Of a stretch of DNA of 64,000 nt, positions 12,991 to 27,000 are shown one piece after another. The notes under the pieces were generated by a model. It saw nothing but the letters and a program-made list of their open reading frames with translations. It had not been told where the DNA came from and made no database searches. This DNA comes from Cinclus cinclus (taxonomy: Eukaryota > Chordata > Aves > Passeriformes > Cinclidae). The translations under genes were made by a program, and so were the position numbers. Position 1 is the first letter of the stretch; each line of letters begins with the position of its first letter. Location: positions 16,901,151 through 16,965,150 of the forward strand of contig NC_085052.1 of assembly GCF_963662255.1 (NCBI RefSeq). The letters run 5' to 3'.

Positions 12991-15900
12991 GCGCACGGCC
13001 GCGCAGCCTTTGCCTGCCACCCCCAGCTGCCCAGCGTGTTTGTTTCATCATGTTTAAAAGAACTGAAGTCTGAAGAGATGTGATTGGGACGTTTAAAAAC
13101 ATTGAGTTTTGTGTTCTCTATTCATTGTTGGATAAATGAGGGAACACTGGTATGAAGTTAGTTGCCCCTCCACTCCCTCGAAGTAGAGGTATAGGTGTTA
13201 TCCTCGTATCTTAGAGACAGACCTTGAACCTCAAGACCCTTTGAGACAGCCCAGATCAAGGCCATCCTTCCCACGAGCTGCAGTGACAGCCGTGGTCCCC
13301 ACCCAGCAGAACCAGGTGCCAGAGCACAGCGAGCCCCAAACAGGGACAGAGAGAGTCTGCAAGGGGCCCCACTGTGCTGCACAGCAGTTTGAGGAGTATC
13401 ATAAAACACCCCCTGCAGCTTCAGCTATCCCAGAGATAAGTCTGGAGAGGGATCTTCGTGTAGTTTTAAGGAAGGACTAGGAAAAGACCAAGAAACACAA
13501 ATCTTCAGATATTAATAATCTGGAGAATATCACTGACTATAAAATAAATATCACTGAGTATAGGATAAATATGCAGGAAGTTAAATTGGGTACTTCTGTT
13601 TAATCAGTTTCTTATTCATGTCCCAAAGACACACATACGGGTGCATCTAACCTGTCCCACAGACAGCCAGTCATATGGGCATCACTGTGGGAAGATGTAA
13701 GGAGGTAGGGTCAGTGATCTGTGTTCTGCATGCCCCTGGGGTGTGGGATGCTCAGTGCTGTCTCTGCAAGGTCTCTGCCTTTGATTTTCTGCTGTCATTG
13801 CTTTTCATCCCTTACTCCTGTCCTGTATTTGTTCAGGACCTATTTTTCCAACATCCCTTTGTCACAGACATTTTTTGCTGATTCCCCACTAGGTTGAAAA
13901 TAAATTGCACTTTATCACAGCTGCGGGGATATTGGGGGATTGAGACACCACTGTGTAAAGTGATGATTTCTAGCAGTCTGAAAGCTTTAAAAATCTTGCT
14001 TTCAGTTTGGAAGGGAATTTCAACTAAAACCACTGAAAAGCTCTTCAGAAAACACTGACTGTATGTTCTTTTGTGATTGTTCCCACATCCCCCATAATTC
14101 TCAACCACAGCTCTGTGCTAGAGGCTAGATATACATGGTGGGTATTTTTGCTCTTGCTAGCAGTGGGATAACAGGAATGCAAGCTTCCCTTTGGTGTCCA
14201 GAATCAAAGTATTGACAAACAGCAAGAGAGGGGTGTGAGTTTTGAGGTTGTATCTTCCTTCAAGATAAGAAAACTGCCTACCTCCAAGTACTCAAGTACT
14301 CTTTTCCCAGTACTCTTTTATTCTTCTCAAGATTTTGTTGGTATTGCTTTCCTTTTCTCCCCTTCATGCAGGAAATAAGCCTGAGCTCTCTCACACTTTA
14401 ATATGCTTGTCATGCTATCTGTACAGAAACATTTCAGACTCTTTGTACTGAGCACTTCATTTCTCAGCCACATCTTTTCAAGAACTGGCAGCCTGCAGAA
14501 TAACTTTGAAAATAACTTATTTCATATTGCAGCAGTCCTGCATACTGGAGCTGTCTTTAACCATTCATGCATTCTTCTGATACCACAATGTAATAGTGAA
14601 TTTGTTTCTGTCCTCTTCAGGTGTTTGGTTAGTTTGCAGAGCAGCTATAAGTGCACCAGGTTTTGCAGTATGGATGAGCAGCTGGTGTGGGTGTGCACAG
14701 CAAAACAGCCCTTGGAATTTCTGGACAAACACCTCACATATGGTCACTTTGAATTTGCAGGGAACTTAAGTAAGATCATCCCTCTTGCCTTTTATTTCTA
14801 TGTTCCTGTTACTCTATTGTAGTTATTTTAAACTAACTACTAATAATTGGTTGGGGTGTACTATTTGCATAACAAATGGGATTGTCTCACAAAGTTTTGG
14901 CCTTCTGAAGAGAAAACTTTTCCTTTGTAATATGCTTTTTAAAAGATGACAAGTCATTCCCTGGGGATGTTTTTCTGTTTCAGTTTTCACTTGCTTTTCT
15001 GATGCTGTATTGCCATAAAACAGGAGTTTCAGCTTCAGTTTCTTTTTTCTTACACAGCCCTAGTTTAAAAATTGTGTCAGAAGCAGGAGGCAATGGAAAT
15101 CTGGATGTGCTACTGTAGGTCAGCAGAACTAAATCATTTCAGTCCATGGTCCAGGTACTCTAAGCTTGGTACAGCTCTACTCTGCACTGCTGACTGCAAT
15201 GTAGACCCATACAGAATCTTTGGAAAACTAACTGCACAGTATAAGCAACCCTCCTACTTGATCCAGTTAAGAACAAAAAATTATGATTTATGCTAACCAC
15301 CAGAGCTAATGGCAGTCTGAGTTGACCCTTGCAGATCTCTCCTAAAGAGATGTGACTCATTCCTCAGGGACTTTTTGTTAAACCATCCTTTTTATACTGA
15401 GGTTAGGTAATTCCAGTGTGATGAAAGAAAAAAATCTTCATTTCACTGTCAGAAATTTGTGAGGTTTGATGGCTCCATTTTAAGATCAGTGTAGCTCAGA
15501 TTGGTCAATTCCCTGCTCCACTGAAACCCTGGGATGTGGACTACCTTCATTTCTGCTGGTCAGATGCTTCTCTCAGAGAGACAAAGCCAGAACCAAGGGA
15601 AGAAAAAGTTGAAGTTAAGCATCTGCCCACACAGCTTTAAATTACATTCATGTCTTCCTGGATGGGACATGGTATAGGGAGCAGCCTATCTACCAGGGTT
15701 TGTGAGAGCATGGAGCTCTCCTTCCTTCCTGTCCTGGCTGTGCTTCTACACAACGGCATCCTATAAAAGATGTCACAGCAAACAGCACTGCTGTGCTGCT
15801 TTTCTGAAAGGCAGATATTTTACTCCCTCATATATGTGGACCCTGGCCAAAACAGGACAAGGAGCAACAGATTGTGACAGCATGTCAGAGCTGTGCACAG

Positions 15901-16795
15901 ATAGCTCACACACAGGCCATTTGTACAATGGCACGTGTTAATCAGTCCGTGGGTGCACAATTTGGCCCATGGCTATTAAACCATCTGATGGCAGCAGCCT
16001 GAAGATTTTCCTGCAAAAAGCAGTGCGGGCATTTTGGCAATATAGTAGTGGATTAGACACTTAGAAAATGCAGCTAGATTAGAGGCTCCAAAGTGGGGTG
16101 GAAGGTTTTTGAGTGCTTAGCATGGATAGTGCTTAGGAGCTGTACAACATAAACTGGGCACGGGCAAAACATGCTCTGTAAACAGGTCAAGTCTATGAAA
16201 CATGTAACAAGCTCAAAGCTACATCTTGCCTCTCCTGTCAGGCTCCTGCTTGATGCCATACACAGATTTTAGCTGTTTCCAAAGGCCACGTACTGCCTTC
16301 CCATGTACCTCACTTCCAGCCATGTGGCATTTTGGAGGAACTCCACATGGCTGTGGGCACCCAGCAATGGCAGGGGTTGACTGGAACCCTGTGGCCAGTC
16401 CTACCTTGCCCTTTCCAGGTCCTGTGGTCAGTGGCAGCCATGGGACCCTACCCCACACACCCACACACTGGCAGGCAGGCAGGAGCAAGCCCAGGTAGGT
16501 CTCTTCCAGTTTTGGCTGAGTCCTCATACTGGCTAGAGGTTTACTCTAGGGAGCTGATGACAGAGCCAAAGAAATTAATCTTTCTTACTGTGCAACTTGG
16601 GAAAATCAAACCTTTCCAGCAAAGTCTCCCCTTCTGTTGAAAGACTTTGTGAGATTTGCACAAATGGGTGTGTGGGAGGGAAAGGCCTCACAGCAAAGCT
16701 GCCAGCACTGTACTGGTCCTTTGAATTTAGGAGCCGAGTCTTCTGCAGTTTGTGATGGAAGAAAGGTAAGGCGTTTTTTCATGAGAATGATCTCC

Positions 16796-16801
16796 TTTAT
16801 T
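16796..16801 (-). terminator. FAS: Possible distal FAS poly(A) signal (AATAAA)
   Basis: First canonical AATAAA I found on the minus strand beyond the FAS stop, giving a 3' UTR of about 0.9 kb. Transcript evidence would decide between this and the ATTAAA at 17313. Confidence 0.4.
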
Positions 16802-17312
16802 CTGATTTGCTAACCTGAGTAAAAGCAAACCTAAATGTGACATCTATATACTGCATGATAAGAAAGACAGAAGTCATATATTATGCATTTTTCAAAGAAA
16901 AAAAATGCTTTAGTTGTATCAGTTTCTGCATTAAAAAAGCATCGTACACTCTGAAGGATGCCTTGCAGAAATGATGATTCTGTTGTGCTGCTAACCCTTC
17001 AACTCCTATTTCTTTGAAGGGCTCTAACATTAGAAGAGGCTTACAAACATTGCTGAGAACAACAGAGATAATAATCTTTACCTAGAACTGGGACCTTTTG
17101 GTATAGAAAACCTGCACACATAAACACACATAAGTGTTTTTATAAAAAACAGAAATTGTACTTGCAGCAGAGTAAAACCTACTCAGCAACACCTATATTG
17201 CAAATTCATCAGGTATAAGGCAGGTAACTTTTTTTTCAAGTACTCTTCCTGATACACATTTGAGACTCATAGCATCAGAGTTTTCCCTTCAAAAAAGGGA
17301 ACATTCTGCATT

Positions 17313-17318
17313 TTTAAT
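17313..17318 (-). terminator. FAS: Possible proximal FAS poly(A) signal (ATTAAA)
   Basis: ATTAAA on the minus strand about 360 nt after the FAS stop codon. It is a common variant signal, but the hexamer is frequent in AT-rich DNA, so support is weak. Confidence 0.3.
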
Positions 17319-17674
17319 GTAAGCAAAACCTTACACTGATTAAATAATGCAGGACTATGCATTTAAACCATGCCTTTTCTTCAAATAACAATAATTTTTT
17401 CCTCTTGTAATGAATCCTATTCATTGCAAGTTGGAATCTTATACTGCACCTTGTAGTAAACAAGTCATAAAACTTCTTCCAGTCCTTAACAAACAAAAAA
17501 GCCTAAAACTTTTTTTTAAAGGAAGGATATTGGTGCAAAATTTGTAAATATTATTTTTGCATATATTAACTTACTTGAGTTCAACCAGAACTGCCAATGA
17601 AAATGCCATTTTGAAACTTTGTTATTTATATTAGAAAAATACTCATTCAGAAATAATTTTCAAATTACTCTGTG

Positions 17675-18090
17675 CTAGGTCTCTTCCAAACTACCAGTAT
17701 AGGCTTTACTTAGATCAGCATTATCATTGTAAGAGTTTCTGTCCTCTTGAGTGCAAATTTTGCTTTGCTCAGTGGCAGGATTATAAGACTTTCCCCATTC
17801 CTGAGAGCTGGAAAGAGCTGCCTTCAGTTCTTCCTCAATTTTATCAGCTACAGCACACATTTTTAACTCTCTCAGGCTGCGTATTAGGGTTCCACAGGCT
17901 CCCTTCATCCCATGACTCTGGTACCAGACTCGGAACAGCCTGATCTTCTGTTCAGATGTATCACCAGGACAATCCTGGATGCTTTGGTCTATGGCAGGTT
18001 CTGATACACGGTGGTGACGAACAAACCTCTTGACTTCTGCGAGTGTCATCTCTGCCACAATACTAGGAACGTGGCTGCTCAGGTCAGCAT
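17675..18090 (-). CDS. FAS: FAS coding exon 9 (death domain, stop codon)
   Basis: 416 nt of coding sequence after the acceptor cctag. Encodes the whole death domain (residues about 229-313) and a 50-residue Ser/Asn/Glu-rich tail ending SLEET. Conserved landmarks are MTLAEVKRFVR, DTSEQKIRLFRVW and the final helix ADKIEEEL. The tail lacks the human C-terminal SLV that binds a PDZ phosphatase. Confidence 0.96.
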
Positions 18091-21000
18091 CTAGGAATGT
18101 GAAAGGAAATGAATGCATCTGGCACTTGTATCTTACTGGGTTTTATCACCTGCACTCAGATTTTATACTTCTCCTATCCAAACCAGATGAAGTTTCAGGT
18201 ATTTGTGACTTGGTATGGTTTATGTGTGATTTTTTACAATACATGGCAGATCTGTTTTTACATGTTCCTGCCAAATTCTGTGTATTTCAAAGCTTTAGCC
18301 TTGCATCAATATTGTTTTCTATCACCTAAAACAGAGTATCAAGTCCCTCTGTAACCTATTCTGTCCTCCTCTGTAACTGAGGTGTGCTCACTTCTCACAT
18401 TTTTCTCTAAGTAGTGTTGGGAGAGGTCCTGAAACAGGACAGGTCTCCGGCTGTGATACAGTCTTGGAGCTTGCATTTTTTCCTATTGTGTATCACTCCT
18501 GTGGATTTTCCCCTGAACATAATGTGGGTTTGTGAATCTTCAATCTCACTGTTGGACTCCTCCCTTATCATAATTATCCATGGTTATAGAAACACAGTTT
18601 GCTGTTCCCTAGTGTCTGTACCACATGCAGAACTGAAATTCACTCGTAGACAGTGAGTAATTGCTCCCTATACAACAGAAATCCCTCCTGAGGCAAGACT
18701 TCCCTGGTGCCACTAAGTGCTTTGATTAGCATTATATAAACTGCCACTTCTTTAGTAAGTGCTCACTTTTGTGCTGGAATGAGAGGTCTGGACAGTGGAA
18801 AAGTCTACACAAGAATACTCTTTTTTTCTTTTTTTTTTTTAGTTTAGGGCTTATGTGTCTGTATCTGTTTTTTCTTTCTACTGAATTTTGAGAAATTACT
18901 TGTCTCTTACCTGCATCTATGAGAAGTACATTCTCCTAAAAAAAACACAAAAACAAAAGAACAAAACAAACAAGCAAGAGAGAATTAAGTAGAAACAAAT
19001 GGATATATAAGAGTATAAATGCATTTCATTATACTTGTTTAATTTTCTTTTAGTTTTATCCATGATTCCCGTTTTATGAGTGAGAGAATCAGACCAGACA
19101 GACTCTTTTGACTTGGGTAAGTTTGGGGAATCAACTCATTATTGCTATTGCCTAAAATCATGCACGGGGACAGGACTATCCTGGGGTGGTGGAGGCCTGA
19201 AGATTTATGAAGTTTTGATCGTGGTCATGTGACTTGGGAAGCATTCCAACAATCCTGAAGAAGTAATACAGGGCTTCTCTTACTTCTCCCAAAAGAGTCC
19301 TGGTGGTGAAATTTACTTCATTCATGTCATAGAGGAGAGGCACACAAATGTTTGGGGAGACCCAGTGAAATTTAAATGGAAATAAGTTCTTTGCATAAAG
19401 CTGTTTTTTATGATCAAAGCATAAATACTTACATAAGGCTCGGGATTGTAACCTCTGTTACTTGGGTGCCCACTGATTGTAAGACATTTCCCTTTTCTCT
19501 TGCCTGAAACAAAAAAAGCATTTTTAAAATCCAGGGAAGGATATGTCTCCTTTGGACTTGAAGAATATAAAATTGTATTTGAATAAGCATCTGAATATCT
19601 CATTCAGGGTATCATAGGAGTAAGTAGGGAATCACTTACACCACCATATTACTCCAGCTATTGCTAGTAGTGCTACCGGAGCTATCGCAACGACCCACCA
19701 CAGCTTTCCTAGATCTGTTGGAACATTGGAAAATTTGCATGAAAGTTAACTCAAGAAATGCAATACAGCAGCACACCAAATTTTAAACAAGACTGTGTCA
19801 GATTTTAAAAGCCATCCTATTTCTTCCTAATGACAAAAGCCAAATATGTTAAAGATATACCTATTGTGAGTTGCCCCTAAAAAGGAGTAACAGCTCCCAC
19901 ACCTGCACAGTGATCGAGGGAAAATCATGCTCTGCAGGTCAGTACAGGGCCCAGTAGGACTAATGCCCTGAGCTGTCAGGAATCACTAGGGCCAGTGTGT
20001 AGAACAGGACAATTGCAATTGCCTCTCAAAATACAGCACATGATGGATCTTGCTACATTTCAAAATGGTACCTTTTGTTCCGCATACAGTGTCTGAAGAT
20101 AAAGAACACGGCTTTTCAATCACACCACTTTCACATCTACAGAAAATATGAACACAAATTATTAGGGGATTTTTCTCTGTTAAGATGTCAAGAAAGCAAA
20201 TCAAAATTTTCTAAGATGTTTTATCTGCAAAATATTTCATATTTTGCTTATAAATATGCTGGTTTCATATTCCAAACCCCTATTTGTGGGGTTTGGAAAT
20301 TAATAGGTATGAAAATGGCATGGAAATTTGTGGCAGTGGGAAAACATACGTAATTATTTTTCAATGTAACACTAGATTACACAAAGACAACAGGAAAGCT
20401 CAGATACAGTTTTTATTATTATATTACATTTCTTGAAAAGCATATACAGACTCAGTGGATATATAAGTTTTTCTGCATGCCTTTGGAAAACCTTCATGGC
20501 TGCAAGTTGAGTTGACTGAAAACAGTCACCTCAGGTGCAAAGGACAATTAGTATGCTTTCCCTGAGGTTATAGTTTACTTTAGCCTCTGTCTTAAAACCA
20601 GCTAAAAATGTGATTACATATTAACAATTTCATATGTAGTGATGAAGGCATAAACTTACGTGGTACACTGGTTGCAACTGTCACATTTTACAGAACTGCA
20701 ATAATAGTTCTTTGCACAGGTACATTTTGTGTTCTCTTCTGGGGTACAGTTCTTTACAACCTCCAAACCTAAAAACAGATTTCATAAAGTGTATTACTTT
20801 GAAAAAGCAGGTTTCTGCCCACGAAGTCTTGTCCTCAGACTTGCTGCTAGCTCCACCTCTGCTGGTACTGGCGAGGCTGTGTGTAATACACACACAGAGC
20901 TTTTCTAAGGAGCACTGGGAATATGGAGCAGTCAGAGAGACCTCTGCTGGAGGAGAGTCAGAAAACTCATCACACAATACAGCTCTCACCAGAAGAGGAC

Positions 21001-24000
21001 CCATTCAGCACAGCCAAACCCCAACTCCTTTTTCCCCTTCAGAAGTGTAAAGCCAGAATGAAACTCAGAAGATCACACAGCCAATCCCCCCACTTGATAA
21101 TGGAGGTGGGTTCTTTGCACTCTCTGACAGACAACAAGTTTTCCCCTTTCTTGAATGCCTCCAATGATGAGGTCTCTCTTTTTTGGCTAACATACTATTC
21201 TTCTTAAGAATCAAAACAAATTATTAATTTTCTCCTATCAGTTTATTATGATGATGCTATCTCTGTCTATGAAAAAAAAACTTCTGCATTAAAAATTACT
21301 GTATCTACCTGCTATGAAAGGTAGTTACATATCTACTAACTATTTTCATAGGTATATTAAAAACAAAACAAATTTTTGAGTTACTACATTCAGTACCCTG
21401 CTGTAATTTGAAACTGCTTTATGTTTCAAAATTTGATTAATCTCTACTGTGAAACCAGTGCTGAAGTAAGTCACAGAAACGGGCAACATGAATGATCACA
21501 AGAATGGTTCACGTGGAACTTCAGTGATAATTTTCCCCTTGCCTGTTGTCAGTCTACTGACTTCTCTTCAACTACATTACTGTCTGTGGAATATTGTGAC
21601 TAGCCATCCCATTACCCTTTTCCTCCCTTCAGTTTAAATAATTGTTACACCATATAAAATACTGAATTGTTTTGCTCTTACCAATTTCATCACCCATGCA
21701 AAAATGTTTATTATAGTAGCAAATGAGAAGAAAGTTTTCTAACCATATTGAGGTCCTAAAGGAAGGGGAGAGCACTAGAGATTGATATTCCAACAGGCAA
21801 TCTCAGTACAACCATATTGGAGCTGAGAACTGTCTCTCCATTCACTAATTTGATTTTGGGTATGAGGAATGAAGAACTATCATTCCCTAAATCCAAGTAG
21901 AGCAGATCTACAGGATACCTGGTGGAACTGGTAGGAGATAAGTTTCATGGATTAAAAAAAAAAAATAATCTGTGATGGGTATTTATGCAACAGGTAGTGA
22001 ATTTCTGCTGTCACCCAGCAGGTTCATGAACAAAAAAGGCTCATAAAAAGACCCTGAAATGACTAGGTAGGGACAGGTCTTCTAATGTCCTTTCCCTCAG
22101 CTGTGGGTGATGACAGACTGCAGGGCACAGACCACAGAAAGTAGACAGGTTTGTTTGTGTTATCTCTAAGCAGCACCTCTTGCCTCCATTGAATGCAGAA
22201 TGCTGGGGTAGGTGGGCCACAGCTCTGCCCCAGGAGAGCTTGCCTTGTAGATTTACACATGTATCCCACACAGCATGGTGAGTGTTTAAAAAGACAACAA
22301 TCAGTTTTAAATAATATTATCAATTACGTGAAAGACTACAAAAGAAACCACCATTACTTATACCCCAGTTTTAAACAGGGGGTGAAGAAGAGGGAGGACT
22401 TGCCTGCCTTGACTCTAACCAGTTTGTACAGTGTCTGATTTGCAACGACCTGGGCTAAGCAAAGGCAGATAGAAGGAGAAATAATGGACTAACTATATTG
22501 CTTCCTACTTTGTGCTTGATGAAAAGGAACTGGAGGATAAACTTATTACTTTCTCACAAATTCATTCATGTTCTACCACTAAAAGTTCTGAATCTACATG
22601 CTAGCCACGATAAAGGTATTGTGGAGACTTTTCAGTGGAATCCCGTATGAAAGAAGAGTCCTTGCTACTGTTGCTATTTCTATAGACATACCAAATGTGC
22701 TGTCACACAATTTGCATCTCCAACACTTGTCCAGCTCATTGGGATGATCTATGAATTCCTTTCCTTTCTCACATGGAACACAATGTCTGATAATATCTGT
22801 TGGGCAGGTGACACTTTTAACAAAACCTGCAGACAGAAAACCAACAATTTTGAGAGAAGCCACCAGTTCTCATCAGAATTTCATTTTTAATCCCTAGTAC
22901 TATTTGATTACAAATATGGAATGTATATTCTTCGTGCATGTACAGATGCACTTCAGGAATGTAGTATAAATAACATTTGATTATCCCCACTCTTCCTCCA
23001 ATTTATTACTGAAGGAGAACACGCCAAACAAAACTGTACACGAAAAATTGGAAAATCCATGAATGTATGGAATCTTATAGGCAAAAGCATGTGTTTTCAC
23101 TTTTTCAAATATGTGTTTGTTATTTCTTGGCTCTTTTGTAACAATCATTCTATGAGAGAACTGCTCTCTGTAGTGAGAAGTTATTGGTGCACTGAGCTCA
23201 GGAAATATCTTTGAACTGGCTTATGTCCTGTAACAAAAAAACATAGAGCTGCAATGAAGCACTGCATCCAGGAAAGCACCTCATGCCACTTCACTACCCC
23301 AGCACAAAGCAGTTGTGCATGCTGTGGTGTCCCCTGTTAATGACTCCTCAACACAGTCTTACAATCATACTCACCACTTCTGCATTTCTTGCAACACTGA
23401 GTATCTAACTGGTATTCATCCTTGCTGCAGACAGCATCCCTCCTGGAAATGATCCTCCTATTGTATGTTACTAGAGCTTCAGTATAATTTTTGCATTGTG
23501 TTTCAATAATTGAGACAGCCACCTAGGAGAGAACAGAAAATGAGAAAAAAAACCTGTTTAGAACTGACTGTAGGTGTGTTTTAGTACTACCAGAATCACA
23601 TTAATAGTGTTACTCTATAACTAAATGTATTGATGTTTACTCCCTTATTAAAACTGTTCATTAATTTAGATTTAATGGACAATGAAGGCCCATATTAAAG
23701 CCATGAACTCTACCACTACAGGCACTCTCCTTTCAAATTAATTTAAAATAGATCCATTTCTTTGAATTTTTTGCACTGTCAAGTTAAATTGCGTAGTTCT
23801 TGGGTTCTTTTGTTTGTTTGTTTTTATTTCTGTCATTAGGCAGTAGAAATTTACAAGTGGTCCCTGCCCTGCCTCTTTTAATGATAATAATAAAGCACTG
23901 TGGCCCAGAGGCCAAACAATGCTTTTTTATTAATATTTTGGAAGAAGGAAGAAGAATTATAAGGATAAATCTGGTATAGTTTGGCTTCTCAGCAACATTT

Positions 24001-27000
24001 TCTGGGGAATTCTATATGTACTCTGCATGCACTAAATATGAGGTGTCTATATAGTGGAGCTATGGATGCTGACCATAATTTCAGTTAGATGCAGAAAACT
24101 CTTTATGTTAAATAACTGAAAATTCATTCTGGATATCGAACTGGGGTCTCAAGGGAAGGAAATGTTATCTGTAGCTAGCTAACTGATGTAACCAATTGCC
24201 TTCTACAGGTAGACACTTCTTTTGATCCTCTAGCCTATTCACAAGTAAGTAGGTGGAAAGAATTTTATTTCCTTAGCATCTCCCTGTTTAAAATGTATAT
24301 AATATTAGTTACTGGAATGTAATTAAGGCCTTTCTTTGCAGCTGGAGGTGAAGCTCTAGCAGCTGAAAAAACATAATTAGCACTGGAGGAACTCTGGGTA
24401 TGGATGCTCAGCCCATCACTCCCCCTGTTTGCTCCTCTCTCTTCCTTTGCTGCCTAAATTTTCAGGGTGCTCTCCTCTGAATCCCAGTGTAATGATGTTA
24501 GAAAATTAAAGTCTCCACAGAAACTTTCAAATGGATGTGTCAGATTAATGTGATTTGGGTTTTTTTTGCCTAGAAGAACTCTCACTAAACACTGGATTAG
24601 AAAGTCCAATTAAAAAATAATTACTAAAATATAGTCAGGGATGTATGACCAGTCTGGTTTGGCTTTTCCTAAAGCAGTATGAAGAAAATGTCCAGAGAAT
24701 CATGCAGAAAGTAAGATATAATCAAAGAAGGAAACATATTTCTAAATTACTAATACCAGTAAAGCTTAGCTGATTTTACCAAATTCCTGTAACCATAGTG
24801 TGTGGAGAGACATGTGTTCCCTTACATGAACAAAACTCTCTGACTCTTGCTTATGCTTTTATACAAATGAGCTATGCTGGTTTGAGGGGCTACAGAAACA
24901 CAACATTTTTAGGTGGATGCCCTCTGCTCCTGCTCACGGAGATGAACTTCCTGGTACACTTACAAGAAGTGGGGGTCACTTCTCAGAATTTGACACTTAA
25001 GCAGCACCAAACACATTGGTTCTGCTTGCAGGGATGTCTTACAACATCTTCCTGTAGAAGGAATAATGATAAAACTGTGAAGACTTTTTTCAAAGCAGTG
25101 TCCTAATTTTTTCAAACTTTTTTTACCCTCCTGGATTTGCACCCTCTTAAAAGCAATCCATTTGCTATTTACAAATTTTGCTGTGTCTTACAGGGAAGGA
25201 AAAACAACAAAACAGAAAAGAGTCAATAGTCATTTAGCTTCCTTAGCACACCTTAGTTGCTTTTTCTGTTGTCACTGAGCAGTAATCATTACTATTGAAA
25301 AGGAAGCAGTTTAGGGGCTTTTATACAGGCAGGGATGATAGGTGCTTTTTTCTGACGCATGCACTCAAGCAGTGGTTGTGTGTTTTCAGCCTAGAATGAC
25401 TCACAAAGGCTCTCTCTTAACCTAAAAAAAAAATTTGTTTTTGTATCTAAACTGAAGACTCGGATTGCTCTAAACAGTCAATGGGAATAAGATCAATCAG
25501 TTGGAGACATCTACACTCAGAAGAACCCATAAAAATTATCATATGAGCCCAAAGTTTCTGGTTTTTCTGCATTTACATTGCCCAGAAAATGAAAGACTTT
25601 TCTACCTGCTCTCTCTCTCTCCTTCATTCCAACAGTCTCCTCCAAGATGCTTTCACTAACAGGTATTTGCTAAGGACACTTTTATGAAACCTGTTTTCAT
25701 CTGCTTTTCCAGGGCACAGTGACCAGAACTTTAATTTCTTTTAATAGTCATGTCATTTTGGGATTCTCAGTCTTGTAGTTCTTCCTCTATCAAAGCATTC
25801 TTCATAACATGTCAATCTATTTCAACAGGAAAGATTCTGCTTATAAGTATGTAATCTCATCTTTGGAAGTGTGTGAACATGTAATTTGCATACAGGACTT
25901 TTTAAAACTTTACCATGTTAACCCCGAGAAAAAAAAGTCTGTTTTCTCCTGTTATCTTTATAATACATTTTAGTTTTAGCAAGCTACTTCTCCCATTTCT
26001 AATCTATAAATGCTGATGAATATGACTGATGGCCACAGAACGTGGCCTTTTTTTTTTCCACTCCACATTTGTTACATGGACCAAGGTGTGTGAGCTCATC
26101 AGGGGCTTTCTAAGTGTTAAAATAGGAGGAAGGGGATTTTCCTTGCTTTTTTTTATTTTTTTTTCCTTGCAGAAATTGGGTTGCTAGAAGTAGCTCCATT
26201 TTAATACACTTTTCTCTGTAATTAATCTCCCTTGGTAACTTTGGTAACTTTGTATTAATTCTGTCAGGATGGTGTTTTCAAAGAGTAATTTCACACAAAG
26301 AGTAATATTTAAAGGATTCTCTAATCCAATTCTTTCACTATGACAAGAAATTTCTGCTTCCAAAACCTCCAGTATCATTTTTCTTCCAACTCGTTTTTTT
26401 TTTCCTCCCACCAAGGCTGAATCTCATAGTTAGCACCAAAATAACCCCTAAAAACAGTATTTCACATTCTGAAATCTTTTATAAGAAGAACTAAAAGAAT
26501 CCAGTTCCATTTCTTAAAGCCCAACAATGGGAGTTGGTATTTCCCCATAACTAAGAGCACCCTGAGCTTCTTAAATTCCGAGGGAAATGTGTGTTTAGTG
26601 CCCGTGAAAACAAACAGCCCCAGACTGTCCAGCACCTTAAAACACTCACTGTCCAAATTCCATCCATGGCCCTTTCAAATCTCAGCTGACTCACATGCAA
26701 ATTGCAACAACATACTGGGGCTGGGAGTTGTATGATCGGTTATTTTGTTGGATTTTTGTTTTTTAGAAGTATGGTACTACTGAGCACCTAGCAAATACTC
26801 CACTGCTGGGAGAGCTGGGAGTGATATTAACAGCTGTCACTGTTACTAACTGTTAGCGATACTAACGCTGTCACCTCACTTTATTGAGACTAAGCACGAA
26901 TTAGAGCTTGACAAACGAAATCTAGCAACTCTCACCCTTTTCCTTTTGTAACACAAAATGGTTTTCTTATGACTTTCTCTTTTGTTCAGTGAGCTATTGC

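Larger units (their letters stand above)
1..16795. other. Intergenic region downstream of FAS
   Basis: About 16.8 kb of mostly AT-rich sequence with no exon I can support. Open frames here are short and resemble no family. It holds an A-rich tract (2551-2711), a small tandem duplication (12034-12063), and a GC-rich minisatellite island (about 12440-12990). In human the next gene past FAS is the intronless CH25H; no frame of that size or composition appears, so it must lie outside the window if present. Confidence 0.7.

Noticed and set aside
12361..13102. Overlapping open frames of 106-162 codons on both strands
   Set aside because: They follow the 21-bp minisatellite, whose period is a multiple of three.
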